Assembly (NCBI GenBank): GCA_963790435.1
Contig: CAWBOI010000001.1
Location: forward strand, 372,001-436,000
From: Ilyomonas sp963790435
GTDB taxonomy: Bacteria; Bacteroidota; Bacteroidia; Chitinophagales; Chitinophagaceae
DNA: 64,000 nucleotides
Reading direction: 5' to 3'
The stretch's first letter is position 1. The number at the start of each line of letters is the position of its first letter. Positions 7,412 to 16,223 of the stretch are shown here, piece after piece. The notes below the pieces were generated by a model. It worked only from the letters and a program-made list of their open reading frames with translations, made no database searches and was not told where the DNA came from. The translations under genes were made by a program, and so were the position numbers.

Positions 7412-7675
7412 ATGGCAAAAGAATTTGATCTCGAAAAAACGCTTATAAGAATCGAGGCAAAGATTAGCAAAATTGCTAACAAGACAGGTACACTGCCGCT
7501 CAAAGAAGGTATGAAAGCAACTTGGGTTAAAGTGAGCACTATTAAAAGTCTTACAGGATGGAATAAAGACCAGTTATATTATGCGAGGAAAACCGGGAAA
7601 GTAAAAATGAAAAAACGGGATGGCGGAATATTTTATTTATTAGAATCGTTGCACGAAACACACTATAAAAAGTAG
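7412..7675 (+). CDS. Small HTH-type protein, first of a tandem pair
   Basis: This 87-residue protein has a helical N-terminus (about 1-25) and a DNA-binding-like domain at 36-80 beginning TWVKVSTIKSLTGWNKDQL and ending in FYLLESL. The pattern (start helix, turn, LTGW, AR..GK.KMK, wing) recalls the MerR/excisionase type HTH common near Bacteroidota integrative elements. It is a paralogue of the next gene, which shares TWVKV, LTGW and FYLLESL. The genes are 16 bp apart and form an operon. A role as regulator or recombination directionality factor is inferred from position beside the possible attachment site; no integrase is in the window. Confidence 0.6.
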   Translation: MAKEFDLEKTLIRIEAKISKIANKTGTLPLKEGMKATWVKVSTIKSLTGWNKDQLYYARKTGKVKMKKRDGGIFYLLESLHETHYKK

Positions 7676-7691
7676 AACAAAAACACCAATC

Positions 7692-7994
7692 ATGGATTCA
7701 CAAATAACCGAACGCGGCAAGCAAATAAGCCTGAGAAAAGAATTTGACAGGCTTCATGACAAGCTTAATTTTCTAATTCAAAAGGAGGGCCCGCGAACAA
7801 AGACATGGGTGAAAGTGGGTTTCATCAGTCATTTAACTGGGTGGAAAAAATACGAATTGAAAAGGGCAAGAGAGCAGGGTCTTATAAAAATGAAGAGAAC
7901 GGATGAGGGTGTGTTCTATTTACTTGAATCATTAGATAAGAAATTTATTATCGTTGAAAGGGTAGAAAATAGACCAAAAATTGCCGGAAAATAG
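7692..7994 (+). CDS. Small HTH-type protein, second of a tandem pair
   Basis: The 100-residue product repeats the architecture of its upstream neighbour: a charged helical N-terminus (residues 1-35), then TWVKVGFISHLTGWKKYEL at about 38-56, REQGLIKMKR and VFYLLESL near 80, with an extra C-terminal 20 residues. The two are clearly tandem duplicates that have diverged. The gene is followed by a terminator at 8134-8170 and the tRNA-like fragment at 8107-8124. DNA binding is inferred from the HTH pattern. Whether the two proteins form a heterodimer is unknown. Confidence 0.6.
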   Translation: MDSQITERGKQISLRKEFDRLHDKLNFLIQKEGPRTKTWVKVGFISHLTGWKKYELKRAREQGLIKMKRTDEGVFYLLESLDKKFIIVERVENRPKIAGK

Positions 7995-8106
7995 TTGAAA
8001 AATGATCGAAAAAAAGGCGTAATTTTGTTTGATCTAGGTTTTATCTAATTTTTTTTCGCCTCTACAACTCTATTAAAAATCAATCTTTTAAGTGTAAATT
8101 GAAAAC

Positions 8107-8124
8107 TGCTCCCAGCGGGATCAC
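8107..8124 (-). other. tRNA 3'-end-like fragment, possible attachment site
   Basis: Read on the minus strand this is gtgatcccgctgggagca, which resembles the T-arm 3' half and acceptor strand of a tRNA. No other part of a tRNA is next to it. Integrative elements that insert at tRNA 3' ends leave such a duplicate at the far end. It lies exactly where small and decayed genes give way to ordinary chromosomal genes. Confidence 0.35.
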
Positions 8125-8133
8125 AAAAAATTA

Positions 8134-8170
8134 AAATCCTTGCGAATTTGTTTTTGCAAGGATTTTTTTA
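8134..8170 (+). terminator. Terminator after the tandem HTH genes
   Basis: The stem aaatccttgc (8134-8143) pairs exactly with gcaaggattt (8156-8165) and is followed by a run of T. It is nearly symmetrical, with A-rich sequence on the left, so it may also end transcription of the convergent lipoprotein gene at 8203. Confidence 0.75.
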
Positions 8171-8202
8171 TTGAACTACATTCAACAAAATATTCTTCTT
8201 AA

Positions 8203-8607
8203 TTATTTTTTGCAGCCTCTTTTTTGCAGCTCCTTTTCTAACTTTTCTTCAAACTGTTTCTTGTCATTTTTATCTGTAAAAACAAACTTCCGTAACGAAT
8301 CTAACTGAAGATGAATGCTATCAGCCAGTTGCAGGCTTTGTTTTAATAAATTGCCTTTTTCCTTCGTGAAAATCTGAATGTTCTTTGTTAATCGCTGCGA
8401 ATCAGAGGAAGATTTTGCAATTAATAAAGTGTCCTGGGCAAAACGCAATTCATTTGCCAAAGCAAATCTTTGTTCACGCATGGCAACCGCACGGCATTCC
8501 AAATTAGCAATGTAATTCACTTTTTCATCCAGCTTTGAAGACTGGTTGCAGGAGAAAAAAATGCACAAAACCCAAACAGCAACAAACACCAAAGGCTGTT
8601 TATGCAT
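8203..8607 (-). CDS. Coiled-coil lipoprotein of unknown function
   Basis: The 134-residue protein has a lipoprotein signal with Cys20 (CIFFSCNQ), so the mature part is likely membrane-anchored outside the cytoplasm. Residues 25-128 are almost entirely helical with heptad-like Leu spacing and many Lys/Glu, typical of a coiled coil. The family is not recognised. It starts 13 bp after the stop of the haloperoxidase-like lipoprotein gene on the same strand, so the two are probably one operon. The start at 8607 gives a clean signal peptide. Confidence 0.6.
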   Translation of the reverse strand: MHKQPLVFVAVWVLCIFFSCNQSSKLDEKVNYIANLECRAVAMREQRFALANELRFAQDTLLIAKSSSDSQRLTKNIQIFTKEKGNLLKQSLQLADSIHLQLDSLRKFVFTDKNDKKQFEEKLEKELQKRGCKK

Positions 8608-8620
8608 ACACTGTTCTATC

Positions 8621-9991
8621 TTATTTAATATTGGCAGGCCATTGAAGTAAAGTATTTACATTATCGCCAACAGCTCGTCCACAGGTCAATCCTTTTTCAT
8701 TGTCCATTGGATAATGAATGCCGCCGTAAAAACGAGACTGGGCGCACTCTTCGGCCATTTGATTAAAGTTAGTGTAAGTGCGAGGCGCAAATCCAAATTG
8801 CAACTGACTATCATCTGTAAAAGAATAATCGCCGCTACCGTTCGTAAACAGTTTGATAAAAATTTTTGAGCCGGCACCCATTTCGCAGGAATGCCCCGAT
8901 ACATAGCTTGGAAACGCAGGTGTGCCAATTACGGTTTGAAAATTGGAATCTATGTATTTCCTGATGTAAGTTACAGGTCGCAACAAAGGTTTTTGATACT
9001 TGCATTTCCAGCAGGCAATGAAAGCATCATTTTCGGCGATAGAAAGCTGTGCATACGCTACCGAAATTTTTTCAAGACTTGCGCCACTTTCCTGCAGCAA
9101 CTGCGTTAAAATATTAAACGTGTGCCCCGTTGGCGTGCAGGTATTAAAAGGATCGTCAGCCCAAAACTTTGCAATGGCTACTTCTTCTCCGGTGTTTGTT
9201 TTTACCTGATTATAAACCTGCATTGCCTGGTTGTAAAAATCGGAACCCGTTACTGAAGTAAAAGGAATGTAAGAGTCAGGAGACGTTTTATCAATATCGG
9301 CTTGCAAAAATGGACGATTCTGTCCCCATTTAGGACTGATGGGCGTTTTTACTGCACTTGTCGGCAACCAACAAAATGAATCGGGAGGTAAAGAATAAGG
9401 CAATTGAAAAGGATCTAAATAAGATTGATGTCCGCCATCAGTAGTTGAATATTGATAAAGTGAAGCTGTAATATCTTTTCCAAACTGAACGGAAGCTGTT
9501 TTTATGCCATCGCTTACGCCTTGCGATAATGCAGTTAATGTAACTGTTTCCATACTATCAATGGAAGAGCGGTTGGCAGTAGATAAATTTTTATCAAACA
9601 TCATCCGCATCATTTCTGCAATGGCTGCGTTTGATGAAATTGCCCAATTGTATTCCTGATTGAATGCTGGTTTTGGCAAATAAGACAAGCCATTTAACTG
9701 TCCACCCAAGCTTTGTGTGCCAGCAATACCGTTTACTACAGCTTCATAACCAGCAATGCCAACATAGCCATAAGCTCTTGCAACCTGCGGAGGAAAAAAA
9801 CCTTTTGTAGATTTAGCAATCTTGCACATCAAATTGAAATAATCGTACACAAATTCTCCGGAGTATGTGTTGGTAGCTTTGCTGTTGGTTAAAACAGGTT
9901 TTGCAGGCAGATCTTCTTTATGACAACTTACAATAAAAGCAGAAATGAAAAGAGCAATGATTACTAAGTGTTTAGTTGTAAAGGATCTCAT
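8621..9991 (-). CDS. Vanadium-dependent haloperoxidase-like lipoprotein (PAP2 superfamily)
   Basis: The 456-residue protein has a lipoprotein signal (Cys23 in AFIVSC). The full vanadate/phosphate-binding signature is present: K331 with six residues to R338-P339 (KYQKPLLRP), SGH at 365-367 (PSYVSGHS), and SRFYGGIHYPMD with Arg420, His426 and Asp430. PAP2-superfamily enzymes bind vanadate for halide oxidation or act as acid phosphatases; which applies here cannot be told. It is presumably periplasmic and lipid-anchored. A second, divergent member lies at 54732. It is the first gene of a pair with the coiled-coil lipoprotein. Confidence 0.8.
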   Translation of the reverse strand: MRSFTTKHLVIIALFISAFIVSCHKEDLPAKPVLTNSKATNTYSGEFVYDYFNLMCKIAKSTKGFFPPQVARAYGYVGIAGYEAVVNGIAGTQSLGGQLNGLSYLPKPAFNQEYNWAISSNAAIAEMMRMMFDKNLSTANRSSIDSMETVTLTALSQGVSDGIKTASVQFGKDITASLYQYSTTDGGHQSYLDPFQLPYSLPPDSFCWLPTSAVKTPISPKWGQNRPFLQADIDKTSPDSYIPFTSVTGSDFYNQAMQVYNQVKTNTGEEVAIAKFWADDPFNTCTPTGHTFNILTQLLQESGASLEKISVAYAQLSIAENDAFIACWKCKYQKPLLRPVTYIRKYIDSNFQTVIGTPAFPSYVSGHSCEMGAGSKIFIKLFTNGSGDYSFTDDSQLQFGFAPRTYTNFNQMAEECAQSRFYGGIHYPMDNEKGLTCGRAVGDNVNTLLQWPANIK

Positions 9992-10204
9992 AAGTTCATT
10001 TGTTGAAATGAATCAATAAAATATCATGGTTTATTAATATCCGACCGGGCTGTATCAGACGATTTCAAAAAACACGTATAATAGGCAAAAATCGTGCTCC
10101 AAACTGAACAAACCTAAAGTTTATTGTGGACTAATCAAAACAAAATGGCTTTCAATTGTTTCATATAAAATGCAAAGTAAACTTTGTGTTAAGCTTATAA
10201 CACA

Positions 10205-10240
10205 AACAATAAAAAAGGCAAGTTGAAAAGACTTGCCTTT
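10205..10240 (-). terminator. Terminator of the IPExxxVDY gene
   Basis: The stem aaggcaagt (10215-10223) and acttgcctt (10231-10239) encloses a 7-nt loop, followed on the minus strand by a T-run. It separates the IPExxxVDY gene from the haloperoxidase gene downstream. Confidence 0.8.
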
Positions 10241-10266
10241 GATTCACCTTTGGTTTTGCCCTTTTT

Positions 10267-10716
10267 TTAAAAAATTAAATGCTTCTTATTGCGAATTTTA
10301 TCATCGCTTAATTCAGTAACCAATTGTATGCTTTTTAACTTCCTGATAGAAGCAATGAGTTCTCCGCACTGGTTGGTATCTGCCGATTCATTTTTTATCA
10401 GCCATAAAAAATCTATGTGCTTGAATTCAGGCAACAGGTATTCCCCGTCGTGGCTGTTTTGATAAATATAATGCGAAATGAAGCTATTGCGAACCGAATG
10501 TTCATATACGCGGAAATAATAGTTTCTTTCTTTTCGTTTTAGCTGCACTTCAATTTCAGGATTCAATCGAAAACAATAGCTCAACGCACTGTTGATGTGC
10601 CAGCAAAACTGATAATTTTTTATAGTCGCCACAATGCCCAACAAACGAGTATCTTCAAAGAAGTCATCAGTTAGCATTTCAACATCAAGACACAATTTGG
10701 TAACGGGTGAAGGCAT
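10267..10716 (-). CDS. IPExxxVDY family protein
   Basis: From ATG 10716 (MPSPVTKLCLDVE) the protein has 149 residues. It matches the Bacteroidota IPExxxVDY family: LLGIVATIKNYQFCWHIN early, a basic strand (KRKERNYYFRVYEH), and the signature variant LLPEFKHIDF with Leu for Ile and Phe for Tyr. The family is small, cytoplasmic and of unknown function. The open frame extends 26 codons further to 10794, but that part overlaps the terminator of the upstream gene, so 10716 is the better start. It has its own terminator at 10205-10240. Confidence 0.75.
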   Translation of the reverse strand: MPSPVTKLCLDVEMLTDDFFEDTRLLGIVATIKNYQFCWHINSALSYCFRLNPEIEVQLKRKERNYYFRVYEHSVRNSFISHYIYQNSHDGEYLLPEFKHIDFLWLIKNESADTNQCGELIASIRKLKSIQLVTELSDDKIRNKKHLIF

Positions 10717-10756
10717 GGTATTAGTAAGTCGGAATAGTAAAGTAGTCGGCAACAAA

Positions 10757-10792
10757 AATAAAAAAAGCACTGCCGTCAAAATGCAGTGCTTC
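10757..10792 (-). terminator. Terminator of the sugar dehydrogenase operon
   Basis: Stem aagcactgc (10766-10774) pairs exactly with gcagtgctt (10784-10792), and a T-run follows on the minus strand. It ends the four-gene operon whose last gene stops at 10849 and rules out the longer start of the next gene. Confidence 0.85.
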
Positions 10793-10848
10793 ATAAAATT
10801 TAGCTTAGAAAAAGATTAATGCACATTAAAAATTTAATGCTGCAGATG

Positions 10849-11421
10849 TTATGAAAGTGCCCAGGCTTTGTCACCTTTTTTATAAGGTAAGTCGCCTATG
10901 TATTTGCCCGGAACCGGCAAATAGCGTAACGCTTTTGTTGCACCCACTTCGCTGGTAAAATATCCCCAAACGGTAAGTTGTTTCATTAAACTAAAATAAT
11001 GATTGGGATCTTTTTCTTTTCTTGAAGAATTGTATTTTTTAGCTTCATCGTCCAACATTACCAGCAAATCATGTTTTTGATTTGGAGCTAATTCCATAAA
11101 GCCTTTATCGTATTTTTTCTTGCTAGCATCGTTCAGTTTTGTAATGCCATCGGTAAATGCTTTTTGATCATCTTCATTATAGCAATCGGTAACAATGGTT
11201 TTCATAAACTGCCCGATTTGTGCAGATTTCGCACCCGGCGATGATGCTGTAGTTGGCAGAATGGTATCACCCACTTCATCTAACAAGGCGACATCATCTA
11301 AAGCAAACAAACCTTCTTTTTTGCCAGTGGTTTTGCAACCCGTAAGGAAGGCTTCAGCACCTACCAATGTGCCGCCAACCAACAATGCAATTGATGCAAG
11401 TGCATCTCTTCTATTCATCAT
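10849..11421 (-). CDS. Gluconate 2-dehydrogenase subunit 3 family protein
   Basis: The 190-residue protein begins MMNRRDALASIALLVGG, a Tat-type signal, with a possible lipid-attachment Cys in FLTGCK. The mature part fits the small (subunit 3) partner of periplasmic GMC dehydrogenases, with DEVGDTILPTT and a C-terminal GYFTSEVGATKALRYLPVPG segment. Such subunits chaperone and co-export the flavin subunit through the Tat pore. It is the last gene of a minus-strand set with two GMC genes and an isomerase-like gene, and is followed by a strong terminator. One small subunit serves two large ones here. Confidence 0.85.
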   Translation of the reverse strand: MMNRRDALASIALLVGGTLVGAEAFLTGCKTTGKKEGLFALDDVALLDEVGDTILPTTASSPGAKSAQIGQFMKTIVTDCYNEDDQKAFTDGITKLNDASKKKYDKGFMELAPNQKHDLLVMLDDEAKKYNSSRKEKDPNHYFSLMKQLTVWGYFTSEVGATKALRYLPVPGKYIGDLPYKKGDKAWALS

Positions 11422-11568
11422 AGTATTTCGTTTTTATGATTAATGATTTTTATGGTAAAAACAAACGGTAAAACATTTTTTACAGCATCAACATTTACAA
11501 TTGCTGTTTTTGTTTTTGCTGATATTTTCAACTTCAACTCTTTCCCATTCTACAACTTTCCAACTTCT

Positions 11569-13305
11569 TTATAAATTTCCTTTCTTCATTTCATCAACGG
11601 CATAGTTAACGGCACGAGCCGTTAATGCCATGTACAAAATAGATGGGCTTTGATTACCTGTACTTGCCATGCAGGCGCCATCGGTTACAAAAACATTAAG
11701 GCAATGATGCAATTGATTGTGCGCATTTAACAGCGATGTTTTATTATCCTTTCCCATGCGGCAACCACCCATTTCATGAATGTCTCTGCCGGGAGGCCAG
11801 TGATTGTCATGCTGAACAATATTTTTTACACCAGATGCTTCTATCATCTCTGCACTTTGCGTTAAAAAATCTTTTAAAAGCACTTCATCGTTATCATCAT
11901 ATTGTACATTGGTAACCAATAAAGGGATCCCCCATTCATCTTTCTTATCCTTGCTTAGCGAAACATGATTCGTTTCTTTTGGAATGGTTTCACCCTGGCT
12001 ATACATATACATCCGCCAGCCAACTGGCTCGGTGATAGAATCCTTGTAAGCTGCGCCAATATTAGGTTTCGCAACATCAACCTCACTTCCATCCTCCTTG
12101 CTTCTGAAGCAACTCATAAACGTTGTGTATCCGCCAACAAAATTTTTTTCTCTGTCTTTCAAATTTCTGAAATTGACAAGAATCGCATCCGTTGGATTTC
12201 TACCATAAACATATGTGTCTTCAAAGCCATCAATCGTTCCACTTACACTACCCCGATAATTATGAAAAGCTATAAATTTTCCAAGCAAACCATTATCATT
12301 TCCCAAACCATTTGGAAAGCGGTGCGAAGTAGAATTGAGCAAAATCAGATTGCTGTTCATAGCAGCCGCATTTACAAAAATGATACGTGCAAAATAATCG
12401 GTGCTTTGGTTTGTTTTTGCATCAATAATTCTTACGCCGCTTGCCTTTCCTTTTTGCTCATCATAAATAATAGAATGCACAACCGAAAACGGACGCACCG
12501 TTAATTTTCCTGTTTTTTCTGCCCACGGCAATGTGCTGCTTACAGAACTGAAGTAGCCGCCAAACGGACATCCGCGCATACACATATTTCTTGCCATACA
12601 CTTTACTCTGCCTTGTTGTTTGTGTATTTCTTTCGGCTCGGTAATGTGCGCCCAGCGTGCATGAACATAATCGCGGTTGAACTTTTCTTTTATGCTTTTT
12701 TTCAAAGAACGTTCGGGCATATTCAATTCAAATGGCGGAAGAAATTCGCCATCGGGCATCGCTTCCAACCCATCTTTGTTGCCGCAAATGCCAATGAATG
12801 TTTCTACATGCGAATACCAGGGAGCAATCTCTTTATAATCAATGGGCCATGCAATTCCATAACCAAAGCGGGCAGGGTTTTTAAATTCATAATCGCTCCA
12901 GCGTTGCGTAGCTCGTCCCCAAATAATAGATTTACCGCCCACCTGATAACCTCTTATCCAGTCGAATGGTTTGTCCTGCACGTAAGGATGGTCGTTATCT
13001 TTTATAAAAAAATGAGCTGTGTCTTCACCATAGCCCGCAGCAGTTGTAATCAACGGGTTTTCTTTTATCACTTTTTGTGGCGTTTGTCCACGATGCGGAA
13101 ACTCCCACGGTGCAAGCGTTGCAGTTGGATAATCCTTGTTGTGTACTACGTTTCTTCCACGTTCCAATACCAATGTTTTCAAGCCTTTTTCGCAAAGCTC
13201 TTTCGCTGCCCAGCCGCCACTAATGCCGGAGCCAATCACGATGGCATCATACGTGTTTTGTGATTGTCCACCAGAATTAATATTTGCTTGCAGCGTATCG
13301 CCCAT
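11569..13305 (-). CDS. GMC family FAD-dependent sugar dehydrogenase, copy 2
   Basis: The 578-residue protein has the FAD-binding GSGISGG at residues 25-31 and the C-terminal GMC substrate domain with IHEMGGCRMG and FVTDGACMASTGNQSPS. Cysteines 236, 242 and 246 (CMARNMCMRGC) resemble the Cys cluster that holds an iron-sulphur centre in FAD-glucose dehydrogenase type enzymes. There is no own signal peptide; export by hitch-hiking on the Tat subunit encoded next is likely. It is a close paralogue of the upstream gene at 13390. The expected reaction is oxidation of a sugar hydroxyl with electrons passed to a cytochrome c; the substrate is not shown by the sequence. Confidence 0.85.
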   Translation of the reverse strand: MGDTLQANINSGGQSQNTYDAIVIGSGISGGWAAKELCEKGLKTLVLERGRNVVHNKDYPTATLAPWEFPHRGQTPQKVIKENPLITTAAGYGEDTAHFFIKDNDHPYVQDKPFDWIRGYQVGGKSIIWGRATQRWSDYEFKNPARFGYGIAWPIDYKEIAPWYSHVETFIGICGNKDGLEAMPDGEFLPPFELNMPERSLKKSIKEKFNRDYVHARWAHITEPKEIHKQQGRVKCMARNMCMRGCPFGGYFSSVSSTLPWAEKTGKLTVRPFSVVHSIIYDEQKGKASGVRIIDAKTNQSTDYFARIIFVNAAAMNSNLILLNSTSHRFPNGLGNDNGLLGKFIAFHNYRGSVSGTIDGFEDTYVYGRNPTDAILVNFRNLKDREKNFVGGYTTFMSCFRSKEDGSEVDVAKPNIGAAYKDSITEPVGWRMYMYSQGETIPKETNHVSLSKDKKDEWGIPLLVTNVQYDDNDEVLLKDFLTQSAEMIEASGVKNIVQHDNHWPPGRDIHEMGGCRMGKDNKTSLLNAHNQLHHCLNVFVTDGACMASTGNQSPSILYMALTARAVNYAVDEMKKGNL

Positions 13306-13324
13306 GGTATGGTTTATTTTTACT

Positions 13325-13372
13325 GGTTAATAGTTAATTGTAAAATACAATGGTTTCAATTAACTATTAACC
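13325..13372. repeat. Perfect 16-bp inverted repeat between the two GMC genes
   Basis: ggttaatagttaattg (13325-13340) is exactly reversed at 13357-13372 with a 16-nt loop. It lies in the 84-bp gap between two co-oriented genes. It is AT-rich and lacks a T-run, so it may stabilise or process the mRNA rather than end it. Confidence 0.7.
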
Positions 13373-13389
13373 ATGATCCATTAACAATA

Positions 13390-15069
13390 CTAAATGTTGT
13401 TTTTCTTCAGCTCGTTCATAGCATGATCAACAGCGCGAGCAGTAAATGCCATATAAGATAAAGATGGATTTACACAGTTCGCACTCACCATAAACGAACC
13501 ATCGGTTACAAATACATTCTGCGCATCCCAAACCTGGTTGAATTTATTCAGCACCGATGTTTTAGGATCAGCACCCATGCGGGCCGTTCCCATTTCATGA
13601 ATGCCACGTCCCAGATAAGGATTACTGTCGTAGCCATGAACATCTTTTACGCCCATAGCGGTAAGCATTTCTATGGCATCCTGCTGAATGTCTTTGCGCA
13701 TTTTCTTTTCGTTGTCTTTGATTTCAGCATCCACCGAAAGAATGTTCAAGCCCCATTTGTCTTTGTTGTTTTTATCAAGTGTTACTTTATTTTCATGATA
13801 AGGTAACGTTTCACCAAAACCACCTAAGCCCATCGTCCATGCGCCCGGTTCTGTCAAAGCATCTTTGTAATCGCCGCCAATTTGCATTTCAGGAATTTCG
13901 CGTGCCCAGCCCTGCCGGCTGGCACCACCCTGGTAGCCAAAACCACGCATATAATCTCTCTTGTCGCCCAGCACATTACGGAACTGCGGAATGTAAACAC
14001 CGTTAGCTCTTCTTCCATAGTAGTAATGGTCTTCAAAGCCATCTACCTTGCCGCTTGCACCTACATTTAAGTGATGATCCATTACATTATGTCCCAATTC
14101 TCCGCTACTACTTCCCAAACCATCAGGCCATACGTCGGTAGCCGAATTCATCAATACCCACGCACTATTTAAAGTAGAAGCATTCAGGAATACAATCTTC
14201 GCGGTGTAGGTATATGTTTTGTTGGTTTCAGCATCCAATACTTCTACTCCTGTAGCCCGCTTTTTATCTTTATCATATAAAATTTTGGTAACGATGCTCC
14301 AGGGACGAAGGGTTAAATTGTTAGTTGCCTGTGCAGCAGGAAGAGTTGAGGACTGTGTGCTGAAATAGGCACCAAACGGGCATCCCAGCCAGCATTTGTT
14401 TCTGTACTGGCAATTGGTTCTGCCGGGCAAAGGTTCGGTAATATTTGCCGTGCGACCAATGAACATATGGCGCTGACCTTTGTAGTAATCTTTCAAACGT
14501 GGCTGCAATGCTTTCTCTACAACATTCAATTCCATTGCCGGCATAAACTGACCGTCGGGAAGAACCTGAACGTTTTCTTTTGACCCACTTACGCCAATGA
14601 ATTTTTCAACATAATCGTACCAAGGGGCAATCTCTGCATAACGCACAGGCCAGTCAATAGCGATGCCGTCCTTTGCATTGGCTTCAAACGACAAGTCGCT
14701 CCAACGGTAACTTTGCCTTCCCCACATCAACGAACGCCCGCCAACATGATAACCGCGAAACCAATCGAAGCGTTTTACTTCGGTATAAGGACTTTCTTTT
14801 TCATTTACCCAATAATCCAAATTAGTTTCGTTTAACGGATAATCACGGTTTAACACCGGATAATCTTTAATCATCTGTTGGGTTTTGCTGCCGCGATGCG
14901 GAAAATCCCACGGGGCTTTGGTTGCATTCACATAATCTTTCACGTGCTTGATGTCTCTTCCTCTGTCGAGCATCAAGGTCTTCAAACCTTTTTCACAAAG
15001 TTCTTTCGCAGCCCAGCCACCGCTGATGCCGGAACCGATGACAATTGCGTCATAATTGTTGTCAGCCAT
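13390..15069 (-). CDS. GMC family FAD-dependent sugar dehydrogenase, copy 1
   Basis: The 559-residue protein has GSGISGG at residues 12-18, the same Cys cluster as its paralogue (C220, C226, C230 in CQYRNKCWLGC), and the C-terminal motifs IHEMGTARMG and FVTDGSFMVSANCVNPS. The N-termini of the two copies are almost identical over the FAD motif, while substrate-domain residues differ, suggesting duplication followed by a shift in specificity. No signal peptide is present. It is the second gene of the operon, between the isomerase-like gene and its paralogue. Like that copy, it probably oxidises a sugar or glycoside in the periplasm. Confidence 0.85.
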   Translation of the reverse strand: MADNNYDAIVIGSGISGGWAAKELCEKGLKTLMLDRGRDIKHVKDYVNATKAPWDFPHRGSKTQQMIKDYPVLNRDYPLNETNLDYWVNEKESPYTEVKRFDWFRGYHVGGRSLMWGRQSYRWSDLSFEANAKDGIAIDWPVRYAEIAPWYDYVEKFIGVSGSKENVQVLPDGQFMPAMELNVVEKALQPRLKDYYKGQRHMFIGRTANITEPLPGRTNCQYRNKCWLGCPFGAYFSTQSSTLPAAQATNNLTLRPWSIVTKILYDKDKKRATGVEVLDAETNKTYTYTAKIVFLNASTLNSAWVLMNSATDVWPDGLGSSSGELGHNVMDHHLNVGASGKVDGFEDHYYYGRRANGVYIPQFRNVLGDKRDYMRGFGYQGGASRQGWAREIPEMQIGGDYKDALTEPGAWTMGLGGFGETLPYHENKVTLDKNNKDKWGLNILSVDAEIKDNEKKMRKDIQQDAIEMLTAMGVKDVHGYDSNPYLGRGIHEMGTARMGADPKTSVLNKFNQVWDAQNVFVTDGSFMVSANCVNPSLSYMAFTARAVDHAMNELKKNNI

Positions 15070-15208
15070 ATTGATGAATTTATATTGATTGCTTGTTAAA
15101 AGCTGCCAGCGGCGAGCATCGAGCTATCGGCGTATTTGTTTTTGCCTTAAAATCTTATTTCTTAAATCTTCGATATTGTTTCTTATATCTTGTCCCTTGC
15201 TTCTTCTA

Positions 15209-16090
15209 TCAAACATCACATATTTCCACGCACTTCTTTAACGCAGCCATTTTGTCTTTGGTGGTTGGAATAAATTCCTGCGCCACATAACCTTTATAAC
15301 CTGTTGCCACTATGGCTCTCATCACGGCAGGATAGTACAATTCCTGTGTATCATCAATTTCATTTCTGCCGGGAACCCCTCCTGTATGATAGTGCGCATA
15401 ATAGGGATGGTTTTGCCGAATGGTAGCAATTACATCGCCTTCATCTATCTGCATGTGATAGATGTCGTACAGTAGTTTAAAGTTATCCGAACTGATGCGT
15501 TTGCAAAGTTCAACCCCCCATTTGCTGTTGTCGCACATATAATCTTTATGGTTCACTTTACTGTTCAATAGCTCCATTACAAGTACTACTTTTTTCTTTT
15601 CGGCTAAAGCTACCAATGGCTGCAAGCCTTCCACACAATTCTTTAAACCCGTTTCATCGTCCATACCTCTTCGGCTGCCGCTAAAACAAATCAGATTGGT
15701 ATAGCCGGCGCCGGAAACATAATTAATGCCATCGGTATAATTTTTCTGCAATGTGCTGTGGTACTTTTTATCATTAAAACCTTCTGTAAGGCTGATTTCA
15801 GAACCGTTGCACATAGGAGAATCCAAACCCCATTTTTTTACTGTTGCCCACTCTTTTGGTCCTAAAAGATCTATTCCTTTTAAACCGATTTTTTTGCCCG
15901 CTTCGCACAGCGCATCCAACGACATATCGTTATACACCCAACGGCAAGCCGAATGGTTGATATTTCCTTTTAAAGCCACCTGTTGTTGTGTTTTATTTTT
16001 TGTAAATGAAGATAAAATAGCATCGCCTGCTGCCAATGCGGCTGAACCGGCAAGCATTGTTTTAATGGCTTTTCTTCTGCTTGATGACAT
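15209..16090 (-). CDS. Tat-exported sugar isomerase-like TIM-barrel protein
   Basis: The 293-residue protein starts MSSSRRKAIKTMLAGSAALA, a Tat-type signal with a weak RR motif. The rest matches the xylose isomerase-like TIM barrel / hydroxypyruvate isomerase family, with metal-ligand segments around VLVMELLNSK, LLYDIYHMQIDEGD, HYHTGGVPGRNE and GYVAQEF. These enzymes isomerise or epimerise sugars and keto-acids through bound divalent metal. It is the first gene of the minus-strand operon, so a periplasmic isomerase probably acts on the product or substrate of the GMC dehydrogenases. It diverges from the Gfo/Idh/MocA gene. Confidence 0.8.
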   Translation of the reverse strand: MSSSRRKAIKTMLAGSAALAAGDAILSSFTKNKTQQQVALKGNINHSACRWVYNDMSLDALCEAGKKIGLKGIDLLGPKEWATVKKWGLDSPMCNGSEISLTEGFNDKKYHSTLQKNYTDGINYVSGAGYTNLICFSGSRRGMDDETGLKNCVEGLQPLVALAEKKKVVLVMELLNSKVNHKDYMCDNSKWGVELCKRISSDNFKLLYDIYHMQIDEGDVIATIRQNHPYYAHYHTGGVPGRNEIDDTQELYYPAVMRAIVATGYKGYVAQEFIPTTKDKMAALKKCVEICDV

Positions 16091-16223
16091 ATTGAAAACA
16101 AATCGTTGAGATAATTGTAAGCGGCGATAAATGTATAGATTATTTTTATTACAATCATTTATTGTTTGCGGAATTTCTTTTAAGCAATGTGAAAATTATG
16201 ATTTTATCAAAACGATGATTGCA

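Noticed and set aside
1..8130. Integrase or transposase in the accessory region
   Set aside because: None found; only small HTH proteins, an HNH remnant and the tRNA-like end suggest mobility.
10717..10794. Longer N-terminus for the IPExxxVDY gene
   Set aside because: It overlaps the perfect terminator hairpin of the upstream gene, and the family normally starts near the LDVE segment.
12613..13263. Plus-strand ORF of 216 codons inside a GMC gene
   Set aside because: The opposite strand carries a clear GMC dehydrogenase; the plus frame is Cys/Phe-rich shadow sequence.
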